Source: JBLUOA01 sp048060095
GTDB lineage: Bacteria > Pseudomonadota > Alphaproteobacteria > Rhodobacterales > Rhodobacteraceae
DNA: 64,000 bases
Assembly: GCF_048060095.1 (NCBI RefSeq)
Contig: NZ_JBLUOA010000001.1
Span: forward strand, 620,001-684,000
Direction: 5' to 3'
Shown here: one piece after another, positions 26,250 through 34,675 of the stretch
How positions within the stretch are numbered: the stretch's first letter is position 1
Layout of the letters: every line of letters begins with the position of its first letter
Notes under the pieces: model-generated
What the model saw: only the letters and a program-made list of their open reading frames with translations
Told to the model about the DNA's origin: nothing
The model's database searches: none
Translations under genes and position numbers: made by a program

Positions 26250-26891
26250 ATGCAGGAAGTTGGACTTTATCTGCCGGGCATACTTCTTGCCTATTCAGCG
26301 TTCCTTCTGGCAATCGCCAGTCCGGGGCCGAATATCCTCGCCGTGATCGGCACATCGATGAGCGTAGGGCGATCCTCCGGCATGGCGCTGGCGATGGGGG
26401 TCGCGACGGGGTCTTTCACGTGGGCCTTGCTGACGGTTTTTGGGCTATCGGCCATTCTGGCGACCTATGCGTCGGCGTTGCTGCTCATCAAGATATTCGG
26501 CGGGGCATACCTGCTGTGGCTTGCCTATAAATCGTTCAAATCCGCAGCTTCCCGCCATGATATTGAGGCGAAGGAACTTGCCGGTGGGCGAAGGACTCCG
26601 TTCGGCTACCTCAAGCGGGGGTATATCATTCAGATGACCAACCCGAAGGCGGCGCTGGCTTGGATTGCAATAATCTCGCTTGGGCTGAAAGAAGGCGCGC
26701 CGCTTTGGGTCGGCGCGGTGATTGTGCTTGGCACGTTCGCGCTGTCCGTCGTGATCCATCTGCTATATGCGGTGGCATTCTCGACCCCCGTGATGGTGCG
26801 GCTTTACGGCAAGGCGCGGCGGGTCATTCAGATGGTTCTCGGCGCATTCTTTGCGCTGGCCGGCCTGCGGCTGCTGACAAGTCGAAGCTGA
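26250..26891 (+). CDS. LysE/RhtB-family amino-acid exporter
   Basis: 213 residues from ATG 26250, with AGAGGA before it. Six-helix exporter with the family signature near the N-terminus (FLLAIASPGPNILAVIGTSMSVGRSSGMALAMGVATGS, read in pieces) and the TNPKAALAWIAI motif in the middle. Such proteins export amino acids or small zwitterions. An upstream in-frame start exists but would add 41 residues unlike any family member. Confidence 0.9.
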   Translation: MQEVGLYLPGILLAYSAFLLAIASPGPNILAVIGTSMSVGRSSGMALAMGVATGSFTWALLTVFGLSAILATYASALLLIKIFGGAYLLWLAYKSFKSAASRHDIEAKELAGGRRTPFGYLKRGYIIQMTNPKAALAWIAIISLGLKEGAPLWVGAVIVLGTFALSVVIHLLYAVAFSTPVMVRLYGKARRVIQMVLGAFFALAGLRLLTSRS

Positions 26892-26922
26892 AGGGTCGCT
26901 GACGAAGCGAGTGAGGTGCGAA

Positions 26923-27285
26923 ATGAACGGAGTCGTGATGTGGCAGCGGGCGGAAGGCGCGGTCGTCTTCGTCGCGTCGATGCTTGTCTATCTTAACCTG
27001 GATGCAGAGCTGTCGTGGTGGCTGGCGTTGCTCGTATTTTTCGCGCCCGACCTCAGCTTTGCCGCGTATCTGCTCGGCAACCGTGCCGGGGCGTTCGGCT
27101 ATAACCTCGTGCATGTCTACGCATTCGGGACAGCGGTTTTCGCGGTCGGCTTCGTTACGGGCGGTGTCGGACTGGCGGCGGTCGGTGCGCTGTGGCTGTC
27201 ACATTCCGGGTTCGACCGGATGCTTGGCTATGGTCTGAAATCGACCGAAGGCTTCAAGGTGACTCATCTGGGTCGGATCGGCTGA
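26923..27285 (+). CDS. DUF4260-type small membrane protein
   Basis: 120 residues, about four membrane helices. The sequence has the DUF4260 look: a short N-terminus, LALLVFFAPDLSFAAYLLGN, a helix with GYNLVHVYA, and the closing HSGFDRMLGYGLK...GFKVTHLG. The function is unknown. Its end overlaps the convergent yidD by 32 bases. Confidence 0.75.
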   Translation: MNGVVMWQRAEGAVVFVASMLVYLNLDAELSWWLALLVFFAPDLSFAAYLLGNRAGAFGYNLVHVYAFGTAVFAVGFVTGGVGLAAVGALWLSHSGFDRMLGYGLKSTEGFKVTHLGRIG

Positions 27286-27517
27286 CGCGCTCGTTATCCT
27301 CCGGCACCGGGTCGTATCCGTCCTTGCCCCAAGGGTGGCATCGCGCGATCCGTTTCGCGGCGAGCCATGAACCCTTGATCCCGCCATATCTTTCCAACGC
27401 TTCCAGGGCGTAGGCAGAGCATGTTGGCTGGTAGCGGCAGTTATGGCCCACCCAAGGCGAGAAGATCAGGCGATAGGCCCGGACGGGCAGGGCGCAGATA
27501 TGGGCGAGGGGTGTCAC
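27254..27517 (-). CDS. yidD: Membrane protein insertion efficiency factor YidD
   Basis: 87 residues. The invariant YidD motif YRLIFSPWVGHNCRYQPTCSAYALEALERYG is present (read in pieces), followed by GSWLAAKRIARCHPWGKDGYDPVP. YidD assists YidC-dependent insertion. It overlaps the rnpA stop by ATGA and the convergent DUF4260 gene by 32 bases. Confidence 0.95.
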   Translation of the reverse strand: MTPLAHICALPVRAYRLIFSPWVGHNCRYQPTCSAYALEALERYGGIKGSWLAAKRIARCHPWGKDGYDPVPEDNERVSRSDPDESP

Positions 27518-27936
27518 GCGCTGCCCCCGTGAATTTTGGCGAGAGCGGCGTCAAGGTCTGAAAGCAGATCGGCAAACGGACGCGCAATGGTTTCGCCGGG
27601 TCGCCCGACCAGAACGTAATCCCAACCGGGGCGACCGTGGATTGGTAGGCGGGCGCGGGCGACCTCTCTCAGACGCCGTTTGGCGCGGTTGCGGGCAATG
27701 GCGTTTCCGACCTTTTTTGAGCAGGTGTATCCTACGCGGATCATGTCCGACGGCGCTTCGTCCACACCCCGTTTGCGGGCTTGCAAAAGGAACCCCGGCA
27801 TCGGTTTGCGCTTGGACCGCGCAGTGCGCAAGAAATCGGCGCGGTTTTTAAGAACCTCCAGACAAACGGAAACCGCCGGGGGCGTCTCCACGACCTCCGG
27901 CTTCGTGCCTGTCGCGGGTGCCTCCGGCGGTGTCAT
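27514..27936 (-). CDS. rnpA: Ribonuclease P protein component
   Basis: 140 residues. The RnpA signature is KKVGNAIARNRAKRRLREVAR, preceded by the typical FLLQARKR strand. The first 28 or so residues are a non-conserved proline/threonine-rich extension, so the true start could be later (for example near VLKNRADFLRTA). RnpA supports the catalytic RNA in tRNA 5' processing. It lies just downstream of rpmH on the same strand. Confidence 0.92.
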   Translation of the reverse strand: MTPPEAPATGTKPEVVETPPAVSVCLEVLKNRADFLRTARSKRKPMPGFLLQARKRGVDEAPSDMIRVGYTCSKKVGNAIARNRAKRRLREVARARLPIHGRPGWDYVLVGRPGETIARPFADLLSDLDAALAKIHGGSA

Positions 27937-27958
27937 CCGTTTCGCCTGTCTACAGCGC

Positions 27959-28093
27959 TTACGCGCTCAGCGATTTCCGGCCCTTCGCACGACGTGCGTT
28001 CAGGATCTTGCGCCCAGCTTTGGTTGCCATGCGCGCGCGGAAACCGTGGCGCCGCTTGCGGACCAGGTTTGATGGTTGAAAGGTGCGTTTCAT
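27959..28093 (-). CDS. rpmH: 50S ribosomal protein L34
   Basis: 44 residues on the minus strand, starting MKRTFQPSNLVRKRRHGFRA and ending GRKSLSA, an exact L34 pattern. It heads the rpmH-rnpA-yidD string, with 22 bases to rnpA. Confidence 0.97.
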   Translation of the reverse strand: MKRTFQPSNLVRKRRHGFRARMATKAGRKILNARRAKGRKSLSA

Positions 28094-28182
28094 CGCCCGT
28101 CTCCGTCAGATTGGGTCGGCGAACCCCTACGGATTCGAAGACCATCAGTGTTCGAAGCCCGGTCTTTAGGGGGTTCGACTAT

Positions 28183-28201
28183 GGAAGTCAATTCGACTTC
28201 C
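28183..28201. promoter_or_regulatory. Inverted repeat upstream of rpmH
   Basis: GGAAGTC, AATTC, GACTTCC: a perfect 7-bp stem around a 5-nt centre, 90 bp upstream of the rpmH start. It could be an operator or an early leader hairpin in the rpmH transcript. Regulator unknown. Confidence 0.4.
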
Positions 28202-28384
28202 CGCGCTTTTGTGCAACATTTTCCCCCGAATGTCGCCCGCAATTGTTTCAATGCGTGGCGAAATACCCTTGGGCGTTGAAACATGGGATCACCGCGGATC
28301 AAGGCCGCGTGATATCTCTATCGCAAAGGCGGCTGACTGCGCATGTTGTGCGCAACGATACGTTTCGCCCGGGACAAGGATCAG

Positions 28385-29119
28385 ATGACCGTTATGACAA
28401 CAGAGCCGTCCGCCCTCCGCCGTCGCCTTCCGTTGATCGCAATCCTGATCGTGGCGGCCATCGGGGCGTTTACCCTGCGTGATACGCTGAGTTTCGAGAC
28501 GCTCGCAGAGAACCGGGACGCGCTGACCATGTTCCGTGATTCCCATTATCTACTGACCGCGCTTGCGTTCATGGCGGTCTATATCGTGATCGTGGCGTTT
28601 TCGCTGCCGGGGGCGACGATAGCGACGCTGACCGGCGGTTTCCTGTTTGGCGTTTTTCCGGGCGCCCTGTTCAACATCACCGCCGCGACGATCGGGGCGA
28701 TTGCGATCTTCCTTGCCGCCCGCTGGGGGTTGGGGGAGCGTTTGGCCGCACGGATGGAAAGTTCGGAAGGCGCGGTGAAAAAGATCAAGGACGGCATCGA
28801 CGAAAACCAATGGTCTGTGCTGTTTCTGATCCGCCTTGTGCCTGCGGTGCCGTTTTTTGTTGCGAACCTCGTGCCTGCATTGGTCGGCGTGCCGCTTTAT
28901 CGGTTCGCCGTTTCCACCTTCCTTGGCATCATTCCGGGGGGCGTCGTCTATACGTCAGTCGGCGCTGGGCTTGGTGAAGTGTTTGAGAGAGGGGAGACCC
29001 CGAACCTCGGCATCATATTTGAACCGCACATCCTGCTGCCAATCCTTGGCCTTTGTGCCTTGGCGGCGCTGCCGATGGTGATCAAGCTGTTCTCCAAGAA
29101 AAAGGACCTGCCCCAATGA
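28385..29119 (+). CDS. TVP38/TMEM64-family (VTT domain) membrane protein
   Basis: 244 residues from ATG 28385 (a second ATG lies at 28394), with AAGGA upstream. The VTT/SNARE-associated domain is visible in FSLPGATIATLTGGFLFG and FLIRLVPAVPFFVANLVPALVGV (read in pieces) plus GIIPGGVVYTSVG. The family is related to DedA and may scramble or transport lipids or ions. It overlaps the following flavin oxidoreductase by ATGA; these two families are often neighbours or fused, so they probably act together. Confidence 0.9.
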   Translation: MTVMTTEPSALRRRLPLIAILIVAAIGAFTLRDTLSFETLAENRDALTMFRDSHYLLTALAFMAVYIVIVAFSLPGATIATLTGGFLFGVFPGALFNITAATIGAIAIFLAARWGLGERLAARMESSEGAVKKIKDGIDENQWSVLFLIRLVPAVPFFVANLVPALVGVPLYRFAVSTFLGIIPGGVVYTSVGAGLGEVFERGETPNLGIIFEPHILLPILGLCALAALPMVIKLFSKKKDLPQ

Positions 29120-30534
29120 ACCGGATCAAAACGGATATTTGTGTGATCGGTGCGGGGTCCGGTGGATTGTCCGTTGCCGCCGGGGCGGTTCAGATGGGGG
29201 CGAAGGTTGTCCTGCTGGAAGGTCACAAGATGGGCGGCGATTGCCTGAACTACGGATGTATTCCGTCAAAGGCGTTGATTTCTGCGGGCAAACACGCCCA
29301 CGCGATGCAGTCGGGCGCGATGTTCGGGGTGACTCCGGTTTCGCCAGAAGTCGACTATGCCGCCGCCAAGGACCACGTCGCCAATGTGATCGGCACCATC
29401 GCCCCGCATGATAGCGTTGAGCGGTTTGAGGGGTTGGGCGTCGAAGTGATCGAGGACTACGGGCGCTTCATCTCGGAAACCGAGGTTCAGGCGGGCGATA
29501 CGGTGATCGAGGCGCGGCGCTTTGTGATTGCGACGGGGTCTTCGCCGTTCGTGCCGCCGATTCCGGGACTGGATACCGTGCCCTATGAAACCAACGAGAC
29601 GATCTTTGAACTGCGCGAAAAGCCCGATCATCTGCTGGTGATCGGCGGCGGCCCGATTGGGATGGAGCTTGCGCAGGCGCATCGGCGGCTGGGCTGCAAA
29701 GTAACGGTCATCGAAGGCATGAAGGCGCTTGGCAAGGACGACCCGGAACTGGCCGCGATGGTGCTGGAAACCCTGACGAGCGAAGGTGTCGAGATTGCCG
29801 AAGACGCGATGGCCGCCGAAATCCGTGGCAAAGCCGGCGCGATTGAGGTTGAGGCGAAAGACGGGCGTGTCTTCAAGGGCTCTCATCTTCTGATGGCGGT
29901 CGGGCGCAAGCCGAATATCGACAAGCTGGGGCTTGAGGTCGCGGGCATTGAAACTCATCGTGGTGGGGTGAAGGTTAACGACTCCCTTCGCACGTCAAAC
30001 CGCAAAGTCTATGCGATTGGCGATGTGGCCGGGCCGCTGCAATTCACCCATGTCGCCGGATACCACGCCGGGGTCATCATCCGGTCGATGCTGTTCGGGC
30101 TGCCGTTAAAGGCGCGGACGGATCACATTCCCTGGGCGACCTATACGGACCCGGAACTGGCGCAGGTCGGGCTGACCGAGGCGCAGGCGCGCGAAAAGCA
30201 CGGCGATAAGCTGGAAGTGGCGCGGTTTGACTTTGCCGGGAACGACCGCGCGATCACCGAACGCAAGGCGCGCGGGCTAATCAAGGTGATGGTCGTGAAG
30301 GGCCGCCCCGTCGGCGCCTCTATAGTCGGGCCGCAAGCGGGCGAATTGATCGGGCTTTGGGCGCTCGTCATTGCGAATAAGCTGAAGATCGGAGCGGTGG
30401 CGAATATGGTTGCACCCTACCCAACGCTCGGAGAAGTTAACAAACGCGCGGCCGGGGCATACTACACTCCACGGCTATTTGAGAACCCGACGGTCAAGAA
30501 AGTCGTCGGATTGGTGCAAAAGTGGCTGCCCTGA
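29116..30534 (+). CDS. Pyridine nucleotide-disulfide oxidoreductase, mercuric-reductase/dihydrolipoamide-dehydrogenase-like
   Basis: 472 residues from ATG 29116. FAD-binding GAGSGGLSVAAG, the redox-active disulfide GGDCLNYGCIPSKAL, an NAD(P)-binding GGGPIGMELAQAHRRLG and the C-terminal dimer domain (VAPYPTLGEVNKRAAGAYY). The annotated relatives are often called mercuric reductase, but there is no N-terminal HMA domain, no C-terminal cysteine pair and no mer gene nearby. A role in thiol or quinone redox chemistry with the coupled TVP38 protein is a fair inference. Confidence 0.88.
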   Translation: MNRIKTDICVIGAGSGGLSVAAGAVQMGAKVVLLEGHKMGGDCLNYGCIPSKALISAGKHAHAMQSGAMFGVTPVSPEVDYAAAKDHVANVIGTIAPHDSVERFEGLGVEVIEDYGRFISETEVQAGDTVIEARRFVIATGSSPFVPPIPGLDTVPYETNETIFELREKPDHLLVIGGGPIGMELAQAHRRLGCKVTVIEGMKALGKDDPELAAMVLETLTSEGVEIAEDAMAAEIRGKAGAIEVEAKDGRVFKGSHLLMAVGRKPNIDKLGLEVAGIETHRGGVKVNDSLRTSNRKVYAIGDVAGPLQFTHVAGYHAGVIIRSMLFGLPLKARTDHIPWATYTDPELAQVGLTEAQAREKHGDKLEVARFDFAGNDRAITERKARGLIKVMVVKGRPVGASIVGPQAGELIGLWALVIANKLKIGAVANMVAPYPTLGEVNKRAAGAYYTPRLFENPTVKKVVGLVQKWLP

Positions 30535-30551
30535 TGGGCTGAGGGTCAAAG

Positions 30552-31940
30552 ATGGTTCTGAACACTCTATCCGGCCGATTCCTGATGCTGACAGTGGTGT
30601 TTGTCATGCTGGCCGAGATATTGATTTTTGTCCCCTCTGTCGCGCGGTTCCGCGAAGATTACTTGCTGCTGCGGCTTGAGCGGGCGCAGATCGCGTCGCT
30701 GGCCCTACTGGCGGATGAAATGATCGACGATGAGGTTGAGGCGGAACTGCTGAAAAACGCGGGCGTCTTCAACGTCGTTTTGCGCCGGGATGAGGTGCGC
30801 CAGCTTGCGCTGTCCTCCCCCTTGCCGTCCGAAGTCACCGACACGTTCGACCTACGCGACCCGTCGGCGATGGAGCTGATCCGCGATGCGATGATGCGGC
30901 TGCTCGACACCGAAAACAAAGTGATCCGCGTGCTTGGCAACCCCGTGCGAGAGGCGGGGTTGTTCATCGAGGTCACGATGGAAACCGGCCCGCTGCGCCG
31001 CGCGATGCTGGCCTATGGGCTAAACATTCTGATCCTATCGGCGGTGATTTCCTTTGTGACATCGCTGCTGCTGTTCTGGGCGGTGCGCGGCACGCTGGTC
31101 ATGCCGATCCGCCGCGTTGTGCGGGCGATGCAATCCTACGCCCGCGCGCCCGAGGATGCCCGCACGATTATCAAACCAACCTCTCAGGTCTTGGAATTGC
31201 GAGAGGCGGAGGATGCCCTGCAAACTATGCAGACCGAACTCACTCAGGCGTTGAAGCAAAAAGAGCGGCTCGCCCAGCTTGGTGGGGCCGTTGCCAAGAT
31301 CAGCCACGACTTGCGCAACACGTTGACTGTGACCCAATTGATGGCCGACCGGATGGAAAGCAGCGAAGATCCCGCGGTGAAACGGGCCGCGCCGAAACTT
31401 GTCAACTCGATCTCCCGCGCGGTGCATCTTTGCGAAGGCACGCTTGCCTTCGGAAAAGCCGAGGAACCCGCGCCGCAGCTTAGCCGATTCAACCTCGCGC
31501 AGGTCGTCCATGACGTGATCGACGGCGAACGATTGGCAAGCGGGGAGTCCGAGGTCAGCTTTAGCGAGGATGTGCCCGAGGGTATGGTCCTGCGGGCCGA
31601 CCCGGAGCAGCTATACCGCGTGATTTCGAACCTCGTCCGCAACGCACGGCAGGCCATCGAAGCAACCGGGCGCGAGGGCGAAATCGCCATTTCCGCCCGC
31701 GAGGACGAGGCGAACTGGCACATCACCGTCAGCGACACCGGCCCCGGCCTGCCACCAAAAGCCCGCGAACATCTATTCACCCCGTTTCAGGGCGGCATCC
31801 GCAAAGGTGGCACCGGTCTGGGTCTTGCGATTGCTGCCGAACTGATCCGTGGCCACGGCGGACGGCTAGAGCTTGAGAGCACCGATGAGACCGGTACGAC
31901 CTTTTCCGTCCGCCTGCCGAAAGCCGACGTTTCTTTGTGA
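30552..31940 (+). CDS. Sensor histidine kinase, orphan
   Basis: 462 residues. N-terminal helix, a periplasmic segment of about 125 residues, a second helix (NILILSAVISFVTSLLLFWA), HAMP-like linker, then the H-box KISHDLRNTLTVTQLM and the ATPase boxes VISNLVRNARQAIEA (N), DTGPGLPPKAREHLF (G1/F) and GGTGLGLAIAAELI (G2). The H-box has DLRN rather than the commoner ELRT. No response regulator lies next to it. It starts 17 bases after the oxidoreductase stop, so all three genes may be one transcript. Confidence 0.9.
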   Translation: MVLNTLSGRFLMLTVVFVMLAEILIFVPSVARFREDYLLLRLERAQIASLALLADEMIDDEVEAELLKNAGVFNVVLRRDEVRQLALSSPLPSEVTDTFDLRDPSAMELIRDAMMRLLDTENKVIRVLGNPVREAGLFIEVTMETGPLRRAMLAYGLNILILSAVISFVTSLLLFWAVRGTLVMPIRRVVRAMQSYARAPEDARTIIKPTSQVLELREAEDALQTMQTELTQALKQKERLAQLGGAVAKISHDLRNTLTVTQLMADRMESSEDPAVKRAAPKLVNSISRAVHLCEGTLAFGKAEEPAPQLSRFNLAQVVHDVIDGERLASGESEVSFSEDVPEGMVLRADPEQLYRVISNLVRNARQAIEATGREGEIAISAREDEANWHITVSDTGPGLPPKAREHLFTPFQGGIRKGGTGLGLAIAAELIRGHGGRLELESTDETGTTFSVRLPKADVSL

Positions 31941-31987
31941 TTGGCCCTTGCAAAGCCCCGGCGGCATCGCTAAATCACGCCCTCAGT

Positions 31988-32064
31988 GGACCGATAGCTC
32001 AGCTGGATAGAGTACTTGACTACGAATCAAGGGGTCGGGGGTTCGAATCCTCCTCGGTCCGCCA
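31988..32064 (+). tRNA. tRNA-Arg (ACG anticodon)
   Basis: 77 nt with acceptor GGACCGA/TCGGTCC, D-arm AGCTC/GAG, anticodon loop CTACGAA (ACG) in a CTTGA/TCAAG stem, T-loop TTCGAAT, G73 and encoded CCA. Arg-ACG is read as inosine-modified ICG in bacteria. Confidence 0.96.
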
Positions 32065-32510
32065 CTTACCCCCATTTTGACTTTACTTGAATCTCACCAA
32101 GTGCTCGTACGTGCCTAATTTATTGGCGTTAGGCGGCTTTGTGAGTATATTCGAATTCGCTTTGATACGCTCGAATTTTGTTCGCTGTGTGGTATGAAAT
32201 GTGCTGTGAGCATAGTGCTTTCGGGAAGGTTGACGCAAAAGCCAGTCGAGAATCTTGGCGCTTGCCGACGATGGCGTGATCACGCTGGTCGCGGTCGTTG
32301 AACAAATCCCCAGCTATGTTGCCGAATACATGACTGTGAATCCGGGAAACGAACTGGAAGAGGGAATAAGAATCCGGTTACGAACCATCGCTGAGCCCAC
32401 TTTACCTGATACTGCGCTTCGCACGAATATCCGTGTTCCGAGGTTCGGCCAAAAACCTGACAAAATCAAAATAGGTTTCGCCAAGGGTTTTTGTCCAAAC
32501 GCTTACTAAT
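32065..32510. other. Intergenic stretch with a possible gene remnant
   Basis: The first 170 bases after tRNA-Arg are AT-rich and hold nothing I can name. From about 32255 to 32509 a plus-strand frame opened by TTG reads like protein at first (ALADDGVITLVAVVEQIPSY, then NELEEGIRIRL) and then loses coherence. No family is recognised. I looked for a copy of the tRNA 3' end marking an integration site and saw none. Confidence 0.35.
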
Positions 32511-33548
32511 CTACGCACCTTTGCCCACTTCTGAAATCTGCATTACGGTCGAAGATGATTGTATGTCGCGCTTCCACTGGCTCGGTGGAACGCCTGTCAC
32601 ACGCAAGAACTCACGGTTAAAGTTGGATTTGGTGTTGAACCCGCTGTCCAGCATTGCGTCAGTGACGTTCGCGCCGTCCTTGATCATCTTGCAGGAATGA
32701 CGAATACGCCAAGTGTTGATGTAGCGAGAGACATTGGCACCGGTCGAGCGATTGACAGCTGTCGAGAGGCGTTTCTCCGGGAGATGCAACCGGCGCGCAA
32801 GCCGGGACAGCGTCAGGTTCGGGTCAAGGTGCATGGGCTCACGTTTCAGGAATGCCTCAAGCGCCTCTACGATCTCTATATCCTCTTTGCTTGTTTCTTT
32901 TGGTGGCGGAGATGCCCCGTCCGCATCGTCGCCTTCCGCACCCGACGCAGAGGGGCTGCCACTTAGCAAACCGAGCAGCACCAAGACCAGAGACGACGAG
33001 AATGTAATCAACCATCCCGTCCAGCTTTCATTGCCCGTGATGAACGCCACGGCGATGAGAACATCGCTTAAGGCCGAAGCGATCAATGCCCACCCCAAAA
33101 CCTGCCACAGCACCGCCGGAGCGTGTCCGGCGTCCAGGCGGGCAAGTGGCATATCAGAGGCGCTGCGCAACAGGTACAGCATCGCGCATCCATAGCCCGC
33201 AAAAACCAGTGGCACGACGACGTCCGTAGTCTCGGGTGCAAAGATGCGACAGAACAATGTGAACGCCGGGGCCGCGCAATGGCCCGCAGCGCGGCGCAAC
33301 GACATTCGATTGATCAAAGCATCCTGAAACGTGATCCATGCAAGTGGTGGGATGATCGTTGCGCTGACCGGCAGAACAGGTCTGACCCAGGAAAAGCCAT
33401 ACCCGAGAGCCATGGCGACAAGAAGTGATTGAAGCGCACAGGCGGCCAAAAATGCTATCAGCAGCGGTCTGCCTTCTGAGAGAAAGGTTCGGACGGCAAG
33501 ATATGTGAGGACAATGGCCGCAAAGGCCGGGATGGGGAGCATAGGCAT
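32511..33548 (-). CDS. AraC-family regulator with N-terminal membrane domain
   Basis: 345 residues from ATG 33548; a TTG at 33566 and an ATG at 33542 are alternatives. The first 200 residues form six or seven hydrophobic helices, then an acidic/proline linker and a C-terminal AraC DNA-binding domain: LTLSRLARRLHLPEKRLSTAVNRSTGANVSRYINTWRI (first HTH, in pieces) and VTDAMLDSGFNTKSNFNREFLRVTGVPPSQWKR (second HTH). Such membrane-anchored AraC proteins sense envelope or lipid signals. It is divergent from the secreted hydrolase, and paired AATCCCGA boxes lie in between. Confidence 0.88.
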   Translation of the reverse strand: MPMLPIPAFAAIVLTYLAVRTFLSEGRPLLIAFLAACALQSLLVAMALGYGFSWVRPVLPVSATIIPPLAWITFQDALINRMSLRRAAGHCAAPAFTLFCRIFAPETTDVVVPLVFAGYGCAMLYLLRSASDMPLARLDAGHAPAVLWQVLGWALIASALSDVLIAVAFITGNESWTGWLITFSSSLVLVLLGLLSGSPSASGAEGDDADGASPPPKETSKEDIEIVEALEAFLKREPMHLDPNLTLSRLARRLHLPEKRLSTAVNRSTGANVSRYINTWRIRHSCKMIKDGANVTDAMLDSGFNTKSNFNREFLRVTGVPPSQWKRDIQSSSTVMQISEVGKGA

Positions 33549-33566
33549 GCGGCGACTATTGTCCAA

Positions 33567-33595
33567 AATCCCGATTGTGACGACCTGAATCCCGA
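33567..33595. promoter_or_regulatory. Tandem AATCCCGA boxes, candidate AraC-type binding site
   Basis: AATCCCGA occurs at 33567-33574 and again at 33588-33595, exactly 21 bp apart (two helical turns, same face). Direct repeats with this spacing are typical of AraC-family sites. They sit in the 113-bp divergent gap between the membrane AraC gene and the hydrolase, favouring control of one or both. Confidence 0.55.
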
Positions 33596-33661
33596 AAATA
33601 GGACGCGATCATCCGATTTTTCCGCAAATCAGGTGTCATGCGTTCAAAAACGGAGGTTCCC

Positions 33662-34675
33662 ATGAAACGCCTTGCTCTTCTTACAATGCTAGCCCTGCAC
33701 CAAGCCAACCCTGCCGCGGCAGACATGCTTCCCGGATATGATCGGTTTGATCTGACGGCCGATCACCGTGCCCGTCCGGTTGCGACCTCGATATGGTACC
33801 CGGCCGCTAACCCGACATACCGCGCTCCTGTCGGCGACGGCCCCATCTTTGATCCCACCTTTGCCTTTATCGGTCCTGCGATTGCCGAGGGAGAACACCC
33901 GCTTGTCCTGCTCTCGCATGGCTCAGGCGGCAATGCTGATACGTTGGGATGGCTGACCAGTGGGCTTGTCGCAAACGGCGCGATTGTCCTCGCCGTCAAC
34001 CATCCGGGGTCAACAAGCGGCGACAGTTCCCCGCGCCGGTCTGTCGATCTTGAGGCGCGTGCGAATGATCTGACTGCCGCGCTTGATATGATCCTCGCAG
34101 ACCCGGCGTTTGCCCCATTCATTGATGCAGACCGGATTGGTGTCGTTGGGTTCTCGCTCGGCGGGGCAACGGCCCTTGGCATGGCCGGTGTACGTTTCGT
34201 TGGCACCGTCCAAGACACGAATTGCAGTACTGGCCCTGAGGCTGCTGATTGCGTGTTTTTCCGTCTTGGAGGTGTGCGGTTTGCCGACTACCCCGGTTTT
34301 GAGGGTGATGCGCGTGACCCGCGTGTTTCACGGGCCGTCATTGTGGATCCCGGTTTTGGCGGGGCCGCTGATCCAAATTCACTCCAAAGCGCATTGCAGG
34401 GAATAACCTTAATCAATCTGGGTGAGGCAGACCGGCTTGGCGCTGCTGATGTAGGGCCAGCTGGTAATAACCTCGTCAATCGCTTGCCTGATGCAAACTA
34501 TGTCGAGCTTGCACCGGCCAACCATTTCACCTTTCTGAGTACGTGCAAACCCGGTGCCGCCGAGTTGCTTGAACAATATGAAGATGACCCGATCTGCACA
34601 GACCCGGAAGGCACGGATCGTGCCGCCACACACGGACAACTCATTGATGCTATCGCTTCTGGTCTTGGCCTCTAA
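33662..34675 (+). CDS. Secreted alpha/beta hydrolase (predicted dienelactone-hydrolase-like)
   Basis: 337 residues from ATG 33662 with CGGAGG 7 bases upstream. Signal peptide ending PAAAD, then an alpha/beta hydrolase fold: oxyanion region PLVLLSHGSGGNADTLGW, nucleophile GVVGFSLGGATALG, and a late His in PANHFTFLSTC. It resembles the predicted dienelactone hydrolase / platelet-activating-factor acetylhydrolase-like group. The substrate is unknown. The divergent AraC regulator is its likely controller. Confidence 0.85.
   Translation: MKRLALLTMLALHQANPAAADMLPGYDRFDLTADHRARPVATSIWYPAANPTYRAPVGDGPIFDPTFAFIGPAIAEGEHPLVLLSHGSGGNADTLGWLTSGLVANGAIVLAVNHPGSTSGDSSPRRSVDLEARANDLTAALDMILADPAFAPFIDADRIGVVGFSLGGATALGMAGVRFVGTVQDTNCSTGPEAADCVFFRLGGVRFADYPGFEGDARDPRVSRAVIVDPGFGGAADPNSLQSALQGITLINLGEADRLGAADVGPAGNNLVNRLPDANYVELAPANHFTFLSTCKPGAAELLEQYEDDPICTDPEGTDRAATHGQLIDAIASGLGL

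Noticed and set aside
27514..28384. Replication origin near rpmH-rnpA
   Set aside because: In many bacteria rpmH is near oriC, but no dnaA, DnaA-box cluster or AT-rich unwinding element is visible here.
29116..30534. Mercuric reductase merA
   Set aside because: No HMA domain, no C-terminal cysteine pair and no mer genes; the active-site motif is shared by the whole disulfide-reductase family.
31988..32510. Genomic-island attachment site at tRNA-Arg
   Set aside because: No integrase and no repeat of the tRNA 3' end were seen downstream in the window.
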